Source of the DNA: Paratinospora sagittata
Taxonomy: Eukaryota > Streptophyta > Magnoliopsida > Ranunculales > Menispermaceae
Assembly: GCA_035771175.1 (NCBI GenBank)
Contig: CM069600.1
Coordinates: 2,990,449 to 3,054,448 of the forward strand
Length of the DNA stretch: 64,000 bases
Reading direction: 5' to 3'
Shown: positions 36,366-53,832 of the stretch, piece by piece
Position numbering within the stretch: position 1 is the stretch's first letter
Layout: every line of letters starts with the position of its first letter
The notes under the pieces: generated by a model
What the model saw: only the letters and a program-made list of their open reading frames with translations
Database searches by the model: none
Told to the model about the DNA's origin: nothing
Made by a program: the position numbers and the translations under genes

Positions 36366-38170
36366 TGAAGACGCATCTGTCTCCATCATTTGTTGGTTCA
36401 GAATCGGGTTATGTGGCATCGCCCGTAAAACAGGTTGGGTTGGGGCTCCGAGATTTAAATTTAACCCTGAAATTGTGAAGCAACCCGAGCAGCTTAACTA
36501 CTGGGGTTGTTACTGCAGGCTTCCATTGGTGAGCCTCTTAGGACCCTGCAAAGTTCTGCCTAGTCACCAGTCACCACTGCTAATGCTTAACGTAGTTCCT
36601 GCGAATGCAAAGTGAATTTCGAGGCCGTAAAGGTTAGCTGATCTGTACTGGTTGGATAGATATTTCTTCCATCCAAAGCTCTTTTGGAAGACCTGGAAAA
36701 CGACACATTCATCCTGTAATTAGGCGCAGCATTAAATTCGTGTTTTCATGTATATATGTATATAGGTGGCAAAGGATGGGCTAACTACTTGAATACAAGA
36801 AAAGGGAAAGACTATACTTGATGATCAATGAGAATTGTATATAAGTAATAAATACAGCGGAAAGATTTTACCAGTATTTTTCTTTCAATTCCTTCACATA
36901 TATCATGCATTTATTATCAAGAAACTGAGGTATACTTACTTAGTAATGTCCTCAGAAAAGGTGTAACAGACCCGATTTTAGGAGGGTCTCCTTAATTTAT
37001 CCTTTTGCCAACTCCCTTTTAGTATTAATTATGTTTTTTGAGATTGAAGCAGTTTCAATGAGAGGTGTCAAGAAGACTCATGTTTTTGCCAAAGTCCAAG
37101 TTAAAAAAGCTTCTACTGTTTTTAACGATTTGTTCAATACAACCCAATCCGAAGTAGCTGCCGAGAAGATGTGACTTTCTAGAAACAATGAAGCAAAAAA
37201 GATCTATAACACAAGCATATTTCTTAGGCTAATCTCGCCTAAGAAACAATTTTTTGCTAAAAACGATTATAGCAAAAAATAAACAATTTTTTTTATTTAT
37301 TTTTTGCTATAATCGTTTTTTGCTAAAAACATTTTTTTTACTAACCTAACAAGTACTTCATAACTTTTTCCACCTTTTATTTTTAAATACAAAAAAATAA
37401 ATTTAAAAGTCTTTGAGATCTGATTCCATTCCGGCATTCCCCATATTACCCCCATCCAGTTTTCCCATATGTTTTCATTATTTTGACCATTTGGTGCCTT
37501 GAAAATTTGTTTCCTTTTCAAGACCACTTGGTGCCCCTTTACATTTCGGTATAACAGAAACATCACGGCACGCTCAAAGCTACGATAACTCGGATTGCTA
37601 TCGTCTTCTCCGTCGGTGCGTTGTCCGGCGATCGTGTTCTCCGGCCACTTCGTGACAGGTTAGTGGTTTTCTTCGTCGTTAAGGCCTTGTTCCCGTCCTG
37701 TTGATTGTTATTCTAGATCACGATAAACCAAGCATTACAGGTTTAGGGCACCTTTACTAATTTTTTGTTGAGAAGAGGTTCTCACGCTTGAAATGCTTTT
37801 GTGATGATTCATGAAATGAAGAGAGAAGGTAGATCTTGTACCCGTTGCGTCTCTTTTACAGAAATTTCTCTGTAAAACAGAAATGTCGCTTCTGCGACTT
37901 CTAGAAATAATTTTTGTTGTAGAATGTTTGTGAGCTTAACAAACGTCTTCTTTTTGGAACACCCTCAGATTCATTGGTGTTCGAATGCTTGTTCTTACTG
38001 AAAGTTGACTGGTAGGCGATGTTCGGAATGGGCTGGACATAATAATATTAAGGAGAAGTTGGGGATTTTGGTAGGGATTGAGTTTTAGAGAGTCGTCGGC
38101 AGAATTAGTCTTGAGAAACTACTGGAGTGAGTGATGAGATCTGAAAAAGAGATCATTTAAGGAAATGCTA
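36366..38170. other. Intergenic region with a hairpin
   Basis: No recognised gene. From 36340 to 36440 one frame is open and ends at a GTTGGG donor-like site (PSFVGSESGYVASPVKQ), but I do not recognise it. A perfect 25-bp hairpin is at 37259-37320. Around 37560-37665 there is a GC-richer stretch ending in CGTGACAG/GTTAG that looks like a 5' UTR exon plus donor, with no assignable gene. Confidence 0.3.
37259..37320. repeat. Perfect 25-bp inverted repeat with 12-nt loop
   Basis: Arms 37259-37283 and 37296-37320 are exact reverse complements (core ACGATTATAGCAAAAAATAA). The sequence outside continues with TTTTTTGCTAAAAAC on both sides in direct orientation. Probably a tiny foldback element; function unknown. 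Confidence 0.75.
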
Positions 38171-38326
38171 GGCTGCGTTTGGTTTGTGATTAGGAAAACA
38201 CATTTGGTTAGTTATATCTAAAAATAGTTTTAAACAACCTGTTTTCTATAGATGATAAAAAGTTGTTTTATGAATTTTCGTGTTTGGATTGTATTCTTGG
38301 TTTTAAATCACAAACCAAATGCAGCC
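38171..38326. mobile_element. MITE with 21-bp terminal inverted repeats
   Basis: 156 bp, left end GGCTGCGTTTGGTTTGTGAT, right end the reverse complement with one mismatch. Flanks are CTA (left) and TTA (right), a near-match to the 3-bp duplication of PIF/Harbinger (Tourist) MITEs. No coding sequence. The short frame that runs through its right end belongs to the gypsy relic beside it. Confidence 0.7.
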
Positions 38327-38339
38327 TTAGCTTCCTCTT

Positions 38340-38655
38340 TCATTCTTTCCCTCTCCAACTCAGTAACAAACCTATCGTCATCCTCATTCATTTTGGGGAT
38401 GCCCACAATTTTGTGAACCTCAAAACCGTCAAAAGAGCTGGCTTATCTATATCTCTGAGAGGTAAGTTCCAAATTATGATTGTTAACGTGATAGTTCAGC
38501 GTGTCAAGGGGAATGTATTGTTCTTTATGAAGCTGGAAATTCTAGCTGCCACAGATTTTCTTATGCTTCCACTAGGAAGAAGTGATACATTTTTGAGTTC
38601 ACATTGGCTTCACACACTAGAACATATGTCCCCACAGTTAGAAACTAGCTTCTAG
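38340..38655 (+). mobile_element. Ty3/gypsy aspartic protease fragment
   Basis: The frame reads VILIHFGDAHNFVNLKTVKR then LEILAATDFLMLPLGRSD and HWLHTLEHMS. This matches the gypsy retropepsin region (family form 'VLIDSGATHNFVS ... FYLLPLGG.D.VLGVQWL.TLG'). The catalytic DSG is changed to HFG, so it is inactive. No LTRs were found nearby. Confidence 0.65.
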
Positions 38656-38903
38656 GATGGTAGTATTGGGAAGACTCATGTTTTGCATAGATCCCCAAGA
38701 AGGACCATTATGTGTAGGAAGGCCAATAATTGATATGTGAACAAGCTCTCTGATTTGGCAAAAGGATAGAGTTACTCCTAATACTTGCCAATTTCAATAT
38801 AAAGTCGTTAATCATCATCTCTATGAGGGATGATCTTGAGTTTTATGTGAAATTTTGGGTATTTTTAAGCCCTAAATGCAATCATGAGACAAGACTTACA
38901 CTC

Positions 38904-39092
38904 GACCAACACGGAGTTGGTGCAGTTGGTAAAGAAGTGGCTTTGGACTCAAAGGCTTCAAGTTCAACTCTTGTCACTTTCTCACTCTAGGGGATGAGGG
39001 GGTTTAATAGGTCAGGAATAGGCTTGATACCTCCTTGAGAATGTAGTCTATACAACAAACTACTAACCTTGTTTATTTTTTTTTAAAAAAGT
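38904..39092 (+). mobile_element. tRNA-derived SINE with target duplication
   Basis: Head GGAGTTGGTGCAGTTGGTAA is box-A-like and AAGTTCAACTCTTGTC is box-B-like; it ends in a T/A-rich tail. It is flanked by a near-perfect 16-bp duplication (GACAAGACTTACACTC at 38888-38903; GACAAGACTTGCATTC at 39093-39108). This is a full-length SINE insertion. Confidence 0.7.
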
Positions 39093-39330
39093 GACAAGAC
39101 TTGCATTCTGTAAGGGAGATGTGCTACAAACTCGGCTAGTGGTGTAAGCCAATGTGACCAACCCAACCGAATTGAACACAACCCAATGGGTTGGATTGGA
39201 TTAAAAGATCCCAACTTGAACGGTTCAGGTTGGGCCATGGGTTGACACCTTTGAGAACCCAACCTCACTCAACCCAACCCAACCCAAACCGACCTAACAT
39301 TAACCTTAAAATCCCTTATCCCCTAAAGCC
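39093..39330. repeat. AACCCAACCC-rich repeat, left part
   Basis: Dense CAACCCAAC/GGTTGGATTGG motifs. It resembles 40660-40945 and 63240-63470 and is a common style of non-autonomous plant DNA transposon. It may be the other end of the unit that finishes at about 40940. Confidence 0.35.
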
Positions 39331-39639
39331 ATCGAATTGCAAAACTAACGAAACACCCAAAGTCTCAAATCCAAATTACAACCTTAATGGCCTTATGCAT
39401 AAAACCTCTCAACCCTTCTTTTTCTTTGTTTCTTCTTCTTCTTCGATTCACTTTCTCTTCTTTATTTCTTCTTTTTCTACGCTTCTTGTTTTTTATTTAT
39501 GTTTCTTCTTCTTCCTAGGTTTTTATTTCTTCTAAAGTTCAATTCATCTTCTTTACAAAAAAAACTCAAGTCATCTCAACCCGAATAACCTTTCTTGGCT
39601 TCCTGTTGTCTGCATCTCTCTTTTATTGTCCTAGGTGTA

Positions 39640-40105
39640 TGTAGGACTATGAATCGACTGAGCACTTGTTTATCTCTTGCTCACTTGTACAACTAATGTT
39701 GCAAAAGTGGATGTTTTGGAAGGGAGGTTCATCATATTGTCGTCCTACTCCCATTACATTGGCATGACATCCGATCTTGGCTTATCTTTTAAGGAAAATA
39801 ATATTTTCTCCTATGATTATTTTCTCTACATTATGGTGTATTTGGTTAGAATGAAATCAAAGAATTTTTCATGACACTGTCTTTGATGTTAACAGACTTT
39901 GGGAGAATATTAAATTGGTGGCTAGCATAGGTTGTGGGTTCAAAATTCGCTGGAGGTTATTCTATTTCTTCTTGGCTAAGGGATTGGCCTCGGTATATAT
40001 GAGGGTTCGCGGTTTCAGGGGTTTTTCGTTGAATGATGTATTGGGCCTCGAGTACAATTTGTACATTGTATCATTGTTTTCATAATTTTTCAATGACTTT
40101 GTTTC
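39640..40105 (+). mobile_element. L1 LINE 3'-end relic
   Basis: Frames encode a zf-RVT-like start (HLFISCSLVQLMLQKW) and then, after stops, TLWCIWLE.NQRIFHDTVFD with ENIKLVAS. That is the 'RxIF' segment at the C-terminus of L1 ORF2, followed by a GTTTCAGGGGTTT...TGTTTCTTC 3' UTR. It is broken by stops. Confidence 0.6.
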
Positions 40106-40435
40106 TTCTTAAAAATTAAAAATTTATGTGCCAACTCCTCCTTTTTTCTAATATGCTTTTTTTTTAAAATTTGTGGACAACACAAAATTGAAAAATGTAA
40201 ATTATATTTTTTTACATCAGATTTCACTTTTGTATTGAAGAATACGTATGTACATGTGTGTGTGTTAAAACTAATTAATTTATTTATCGAAGGAGCTATA
40301 AATAAATATTGTTACAATGCTTAATAGGGTGTTGATCCTATTGATCAACTTGAACTAATTAAAATTGGTAGTTATTATTTGTTATTTTCATTGTAGTTAC
40401 TTACTATAATTGAATTACTTAAAAAATTATACCCA

Positions 40436-40635
40436 ACAAGTGGGTGGGAGAGTGGCTAGGCATAAAGACATTTCCTAGTTCACTGTGGGCATGATCTTGG
40501 GTTCGAGTAAAGGTGACTTTCTCCCCCCACTTATTGGTATTGGGTGTGTCTCCTGCTCGAGCAACTAGGGGCCTAAGTGGATTAGTTAGGATTAGCCCGG
40601 ATGCCACTTAGTTATCCAAAAAAAAATAAAAAAAA
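40436..40635 (+). mobile_element. tRNA-derived SINE
   Basis: Box-A-like GAGAGTGGCTAGGCATAAAG, box-B-like TTGGGTTCGAGTAAAGG, then a conserved-looking body (CTAGGGGCCTAAGTGGATTA, CCGGATGCCACTTAGTTATC) and an A-rich tail (AAAAAAAATAAAAAAAAT). Order and length fit a plant SINE. Confidence 0.65.
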
Positions 40636-40659
40636 TATTATAACAAAAACAACGAAAGA

Positions 40660-40945
40660 AATTGCTTCATTAGCTACTATAGTATTCACATTTGACATAA
40701 AAATAATTTTATAAAATGACATTTAAAATCCTTAAATTGAGTAGATTATGCAATTTATAAATATATATGTTGAGTAGATCAACCCAATTATCTTGACCCA
40801 AACCAACTTGAAGTCATTGGGTTGGGTTTGGGGGGTCTATTGGTATGGGTTGGTTTTAAACTTTTTTCAATTTGAATTAATTGGGTTTGATTGGTATGTA
40901 GCCAAAATCCGAACCAACCGGACCCGTGAACACCCCTATTGCCTA
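40660..40945. repeat. Repeat ending in CCGTGAACACCCC, shared with 63.2-63.5 kb
   Basis: TTGAGTAGATTATGCAATTT, ATGTTGAGTAGATCAACCC and GGTTGGGTTTGG correspond to AAGTAGATCATGCAATTT, TATTGAATAATTAACCTGATC and GGGTTGGGTTGG at 63270-63400. The right end ACCGGACCCGTGAACACCCC looks like a transposon terminus. Confidence 0.5.
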
Positions 40946-42805
40946 GGCCTCACCTAGACAACACCTAGGCATCGCCTGACTTAAATGAGGTCAATCGCCT
41001 AGGCATCACCTTAGCGACTTGACAACACTACCCAACCTGTTGTCACAAATCTTCTCTTTTTACCTTTTTGTCCTACAAAAACCCATGAGGTTTGGAGAAG
41101 AGCAAATAGAGGCCAGGGCCAAGTGTAAAACAATGAAAACCAAAGGTGGTCAATGTGTTGTTGGATGCGGTGCTTGGGGGCTCTCAATAGTTGATGGAGA
41201 GGGAGATCAACCTCAAGAACTTGCTTGGTTGAGAACAATTGTCAGAGAGAAGAGCAACAACAAAAAGTTAAGAGAAGAACGTGAGCGTGTTTCTGGGGAA
41301 GAGAATGATTGAAGATGAGAAGAAGAGGAAAAAGATAAGAAGACGACAATGAAAAGGAAAGACGAAGGAATGAGCCGAGGGAGGGGGAGAGAAGAGCTAA
41401 GAGAAGGGACAAGATTTAATGAACTAAAGTGAAGAAGAGGGAGAAAAGAAGAGAATTAGAGGGGCTGGTGGAAGGAGGCGCAAAAGAGAATAGGAGGATT
41501 GAGGGTTTGCTTTAATACCAAATAATGGCACAAGCGAAAGGGAAGCGAGAATTATGAAAGAGCCAACATTGTTTATTCATTAGTGGTTCTAGCCATGTAT
41601 ACCAAACTCTTATCTAAAATCCTAATAAATTAGCAATCCAAATAAACAAAATCAGAAAATAAAATAAAATAAATCCTAAATTGATCCAAACTATTGAACG
41701 CCAATGATACATGAGACAATGGGACTATTCATTTTGCATCATCATGTCATAGTTTTATCTGACAAAATTTTACAATGATTATCGACTACTTATTACAACC
41801 CTCCTCCTTTATCTAGGCTTGGGACTACTTTTTAATTATGTGCAAATCAAACTCTATGAATGTAGAGTTATAGTATGTTCACTATCTCATTCAAAACTAA
41901 ATCACATAGGCTACACACAACGGAACCAGAGTAGTTGCTTGCCTCTCTTAATAATTCTTCAACTTCCATAGAATTTGAGCTGTCTAGCGCCGTCAATCAT
42001 AACTTGCACTATATTTTCTTTTCTAACTTATTAAACTATCTCATCAAGAACGTGTGGGCGATTGGAACGGCGAAGACAAGGGTGGTTGGAAGATTGAATA
42101 GGAGAAGGTTCTGAAGATGATGGAAGGAACATCGAATGATGGGCTAGTGGCTCTAATGGGTCATCGAGCACAAAGCCCACCTTGGGACATCTTGTCCCTT
42201 GGGGGCCTCTTTTGTACTCCTGAGTATGTGCAAACCTTTACTTGCACTAGTTCTTATAAAATGCTCAGTTTTTTGTCCAAAAAAAACCTCATCAAGAACT
42301 TGTAATAAATTCTTTGTGCTCTTAAAAACTAATGAGTAATGAGATGCATGCCGAATTTGAATCTCAAATGCATCTCCTTTATTCCCATTCATTTTCTAAT
42401 TCATAGATACACTTCATTTTTCCTCTTTATTTTTTCTTGTTCTACTCTATGGCCCACGAGACCCTATTATTGATTCTCATAGCAAAAACGGTGCAGGACT
42501 TTGTTACCATCACCAAATATATTAGGATTTAAATATAAAGAGAAAGAACTTTGGCCATAAATGGGTCTTTTTGGGGTTTCAAAACAACTTTATACAGAAA
42601 TTCTTTTGAAAAAAGTATTTCTCATTACCTGCAGGGCACTTGTAGATTAAAATTAAATCATATGATCTGATGGTATTTGACAACAATGTGTGCATACTCA
42701 CCTTTTTCTTGTCTTATCCTTGATACATTAATTACTACCGAACAATTCCTTTTTATTTTGTTGTTAACTTAAAGATGACATACCACTTCTAAACTTGGTG
42801 AAAGG
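40946..42805. other. Intergenic region with LTR and LINE scraps
   Basis: No gene. 41240-41500 is GA-rich low-complexity sequence. An LTR-like block with flanking PBS and PPT is at 41503-41812 (separate entry). 42117-42295 resembles an L1 3' UTR (CTTTTGTACTCCTGAGTATG ... TTTTTTGTCCAAAAAAAA). Confidence 0.35.
41503..41812 (-). mobile_element. LTR flanked by both PBS and PPT (retrotransposon remnant)
   Basis: On the minus strand the order is purine tract AAAGGAGGAGGGT (about 41798-41810), then a 272-bp block starting TGTAATAAGTAG and ending TTGTGCCA (41797-41526), then TTATT, then TGGTATTAAAGC (41509-41520). The last matches the copia primer binding site with two changes. A normal single element has PBS and PPT on different LTRs, so this may be a remnant of a tandem (LTR-internal-LTR-internal-LTR) array. 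Confidence 0.4.
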
Positions 42806-42965
42806 ATGTCTTCACTTTTGAGATATGGTATGATGAGATCCTTGACTGGCATCAATTCAAGAATTTACACTTCATCTCGGTCTGCACCTCTTGCCATTGT
42901 CTCTCAAGTAGAAAAGAATTTCTTAACTGAAAGATCTCTGCGGTTCTTGCTAACTCATCCTTACT
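42806..42965 (+). CDS. Possible orphan first exon with presequence-like N-terminus
   Basis: ATG-initiated 53-residue frame (MSSLLRYGMMRSLTGINSRI ... NFLTERSLRFLLTHPY) ending at TACT/GTAAGA. It is rich in Ser/Arg and has few acidic residues near the start, like a mitochondrial presequence. Splicing its end to the acceptor at 43635 gives an immediate stop, so it is not a coding extension of the glutaredoxin in this frame. It could be that gene's 5' UTR exon, or the first exon of a lost gene. I do not recognise the family. Confidence 0.3.
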
Positions 42966-43686
42966 GTAAGATTTCTTTTCCCTTGTCCTCTACCTCTATG
43001 TCTTTGCATAGATTTCTCTAAAAAAAAAAAAAAAAATTCTTTGTATTTTTTGGGAAATCAGATAACCTCCAATGTAATATGAAGAAAGAGAGGACCAAGA
43101 TTATTGCAGCTCCACCTCTGCGGAATTATCATGTCTCTTCTCTTAATTTTTTTTCTAAGGTAGCTCCATAAAGCCAAACTTTTGTTTTTTCAGCCAGTTA
43201 TCAAGAAGACTTGCACTTGTTAGGGTTGGGTTAAGTTAGAGTTAGCTAGAGAGCAGTGAATTGTGGGACCAATCTCCTTTTATTGTCTGGTGAACCCATC
43301 AAAATTAAGTTTTGAGAAGACTTGCACTTTTAAGTGTTAGGTTAACTTTGACTCTTTGAGTTAGCTAGAGAATAGTGAATTGTAGGACTGATATGAATTT
43401 ACAGTATATTGTACAATTCTTAGATTCATATTTGCAACAAATAGAGTGATGGACCTGCAGTTTGCCTTGAGATCTTCCCCAATTTGGGTCCAAAAATTGG
43501 TTACCTTCCCTGTTTATACATGTTCATATAAATTTTTGTCTGTCAATTCCTTTTTCCCTCATAAAGCTTCTCTTCAAATTTAGTTTTGTAAGGTAGGTAG
43601 ATGCTTCTGAGGCTGAATGTGTGAATTCCTTGCAGGCTGAGAGAAACATTGTTGCAGTGGAAAAGAGATCTGATCTTGAAATTCTT

Positions 43687-50697
<7,011 letters not shown>

Positions 50698-52034
50698 TTC
50701 AATGAAGCAAAATATGTCTTTAAGTCATTCTAATTGCCAGAGTATCTTGAATAGAATTGTTGTCTTGCTAGTGTTCCTCCCCTGCTTATGTTGTTGGCAT
50801 GCTATTGCTGTTGCCCTATTTGATTAGAGTTTCTTCGCTTTTCCTTTTGGTTAGCATTGTATGGATGTGGAGTTTCGAGACATTCCGACCTCTCTTTTTT
50901 GTAGTACGTCTATATTCCCAGTGAAAATAGCTCTTATTTGACCGTGATATAATGTCTAATATTCATTATTGTTAGATATCGAGAGTATTGATTTTTTACT
51001 TTTTATTTTATTAATTTATTTTTTGTCAAAGGTAGCATTTTTATTTCAAAGCAGTCTCCATGTTTGGAGTACATCCTGCCTATAAATACAAAGACATTTG
51101 CTAATACAATGTAGGCACAGGTATGGAATTAAAAAGAAATCTCAACAAGATCAAAGAATTTAGATTAATTTCAGATTTCAGTTTTAACACAAGATGATGG
51201 TTGATTCTTCTCCTTTCCTCTCATAAATAATATGCCTATAACCATCCCTATCACTTAGCAACATGCAAGAATAATCAATCGCATTGACAGTAAAATGGTG
51301 GAGAGATTGAATAAATCTGATGCAACGAATTGTCAGACCACTTCCAACTGGAGAAAAAAGAAAAAAGAAGAGGAAATAAGATGAGAAATTTAGAAAACCA
51401 TTTAGAGTGTATTCTCACCCAACCTCACAAAAAAGCACGTACGAGGTTTTCTTTTGGTGTGTGCGTGTGTTCGTGCGGCTGCAGGGATGAGGTGGTGGAG
51501 GGGTTCAAGCCACAACTTGACTACCATGAAAGTTAAAACAAACAGGCATTGCAACTTTGTAACTTCACTAGAAAATTTCCTACTTGAAAGAAGGAAAAAC
51601 TCCCTCAATCTTATCCTTTATTCACTTGTTCATACAACAGAGTGCATTTTGTTTGCCGAATAAGTATTGACAGAGCCCACGCTGGAAAAAAGAAGAAGAA
51701 ATGCAGCACATATATTAGCTCTGAAGAATCCTAGTACAATAGCATCTATCTTGCTGAATTATAAGTGTGTTACTTCTCACTAATCTTTCAGAATCTAATT
51801 TACCCAGATTTGTTGTCCATGCAAATCCATTTGGCTTTCCAACTCTAGAGCTCTTAAAAAGTAGCCCTGCTGAGTATGAGGATCTCTAAATTGAGATCTA
51901 CCATATCATTTTCGTGCATTCTGGAAGTTCATTTTCGTGCATTCTGGAAGTTCATTTTCTTTAAATCCAAAGAAGAAGAGCCCATCTTCACAAAAAAAAA
52001 AAAAAAAAGAAGAAGAAGAAGAAGAAGAAGAACC

Positions 52035-52345
52035 TCTATAATATCCACCTTTAGGCATTGATAGTATTCTAGGATCTACTCTCAACCAAACCTTTTTCCA
52101 ACTACATGGGTCGGCAACAAGAATCCACTTCCTCCACTCTATCAAAAGCTAAATCAACATTTAAATTACAAGTATTATCTCTTTTTTAATTATCTATATC
52201 CAAATTATTTTAGGTTTGCCTTTATCTCTATCATTACCATGAATTATAAATAAGTCTTCCTAGTTGGTGCATCCAAAGGCGTTCATTGTTTAAGCTACCT
52301 TAATCAGTTTTCTCTCATTTTATCTTCAATTAGGACTACTCTTTT
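52035..52345 (-). mobile_element. RTE-type LINE 3' relic
   Basis: Minus-strand fragments follow the RTE tail: a decayed EDKMRENRL near 52320, a GRGRPK-like stretch near 52215, and IEWRKWILVADPCSWKKVW at about 52085-52142. Confidence 0.6.
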
Positions 52346-52397
52346 TTTATTGTAGCTAGTTACATACATATATGCGTTCACATAAAATGACAGAAAT

Positions 52398-52792
52398 CAG
52401 GTTTGTGGCCAGCTCTTGGGTACACGCTGTGGCATCTTTTGCGACACTCTAGCATATATGGCTAGAAAGGAACAATAGAATCTTCAATGATAAATGTAAG
52501 GATGCTAATGCATTATGGGAGGACGTTAGGTTTGTGGCCAACTCTTGGGTACACGCCGCTGCCCTAGTTAGTGGCCCTTCTCTATCGGACTGGATTTTGA
52601 ATTGGGGGGGTAGCTGCCTATTTCAGTTGTAATATTGGGTGTTGAGGTCACAGTTTTGGTTTCTATGGCTAAAGGTCGATAATTTTGTGTTGCTTTGGGT
52701 GCATAGTTAGTTCTCCCTTTGGATGTATTCTCAATTCTTATATATTTTCTAATATATCCATCAATTGTTTCTGCTCAAAAAAAAAAAAAAAA
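52398..52792 (+). mobile_element. 5'-truncated L1 LINE with target duplication
   Basis: Encodes LERNNRIFNDKCKDANALWE and DWILNWGGSC, the C-terminus of L1 ORF2, then a 3' UTR and an A-tail at 52777-52792. It is flanked by a 17-bp duplication, CATAAAATGACAGAAAT (52381-52397) and CATAAAATGACCGAAAT (52793-52809). A ~30-bp piece of ORF2 is duplicated inside (about 52402 and 52528), so a small rearrangement happened at or after insertion. Confidence 0.8.
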
Positions 52793-53076
52793 CATAAAAT
52801 GACCGAAATAGATTTTTTTTTTTTTTTATTTGTATGGTTTACATCAAAAAACAAAAAAAAGTCTTTTTCCAGCCATCCATGCTAGGGATGATATATGTAG
52901 GTGATGTACACTTTGAACATATATATTAGATGTTTATGTAGCAATTCTCATATATATATATATAGCCAGTTACGTACATATATGCGTTCACATAAAATGA
53001 TAGAAATATTAAGACATTGCTGATAGAAACAATAATTCTTGATTGCTATATATAATCATACCAACAAATGACATAC

Positions 53077-53509
53077 CATGCTATATCTACAAGAAGAAGA
53101 GTTGGCTATGTGGAGGACGACCTCTTTACATTTTCTAAACCATAAAGCATATGTGCAGCAACACTTGGATGAGCTTTGACCTGTATGAACCACAAAACTG
53201 TACCACAATAAGCACATAAAAACAAGGTCACGAGGCTTATAGATCGCAATTTATAGGATGAAGACATTCTCATGAGCTTATAGATGTGAATGTTTAGAGC
53301 ACCTTGCTATCATACAGCTCTTTAGATGACCAATTCATGATAAGCTCATGCATGCGATATTGAACCGTGAGCATGGTCGTGATATCATCTCCATACAATT
53401 CAGCAAGACGTTCAAAGAGAGTTCTTCCCAAGCCTTTCCTTTCAGCTTCAACACTCTGAATTGTTGGAGGAAGTTGAAGATGATCCCCAGCTAGTATACA
53501 TCTAGAACC
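53077..53509 (-). pseudogene. SMUBP2-like superfamily 1 helicase, two exons (broken)
   Basis: Exon 53509-53303 (69 codons, phase 0) encodes SRCILAGDHLQLPPTIQS and LTVQYRMHELIMNWSSKELY. These are helicase motif III (GDxxQLPP) and motif IV (QYRMH) of the Upf1/IGHMBP2 (SMUBP2) family. After a GTGCTC donor and a CATACAG acceptor, exon 53180-53077 encodes VKAHPSVAAHMLYGLENVKR, meets TAG where a glutamate codon is expected, then resumes PTLLLVDIA before a GTATGT donor. The P-loop/Walker B exons upstream and the C-terminal exons are absent, and a copia element sits about 55 bp upstream. I judge it a gene fragment or pseudogene. Confidence 0.75.
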
Positions 53510-53569
53510 CTGGAAGACCACAAAAGGATAGGCTTATTCATTTGTACTTAGTCAATACCATGAAGTTAA

Positions 53570-53762
53570 TGTTGGCGTGAGTCCAGCAATTAGCCAGTTA
53601 TGGAAATTTTAGATTTAGAAATCCCTTCACTCAAGGGCCAAACATGATTTTAGCCGTAAATATTGTATAGACGAAGATTAGGTTCCTAAAATAGTTTCTT
53701 GTATCTCTATATCTTGTACTCTGTTTTATGGAATTGATATTGAAAAATAGTTACGTTTGACA
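53570..53762 (+). repeat. Copia 5' LTR
   Basis: 193 bp, TGTTGGCGTGAGTCC ... GTTACGTTTGACA. Matches the two ends of the 3' LTR, but retains a central 42-bp stretch (CCCTTCACTCAAGGGCC...) that is missing there. Confidence 0.9.
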
Positions 53763-53832
53763 TGGTATCTGAGCATGATCTTGGATTCCCTGTTTTTTGA
53801 TCAGGCAGGGGTCAAGATTTTGCTCGGCCACC

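Larger units (their letters stand above)
50698..53076. other. Glutaredoxin 3' flank with LINE tails
   Basis: 3' UTR and intergenic DNA. A 26-bp unit ATTTTCGTGCATTCTGGAAG... is duplicated at 51908-51960. An A17 run passes into (GAA)n at 51991-52031. LINE relics are listed separately. The sequence TACATATATGCGTTCACATAAAATGA occurs at about 52366 and again at about 52974. Confidence 0.4.

Noticed and set aside
36340..36440. Clean open frame ending PSFVGSESGYVASPVKQ
   Set aside because: Overlaps the V-ATPase-like block in another frame; not recognised and only about 35 codons long, so not called as a gene.
37297..37566. 89-residue minus-strand ORF
   Set aside because: Starts within a T-rich stretch, overlaps the hairpin, and shows no family motif.
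41019..41312. 97-residue ORF rich in E/K/R
   Set aside because: GA-rich low complexity beside a retroelement leader.
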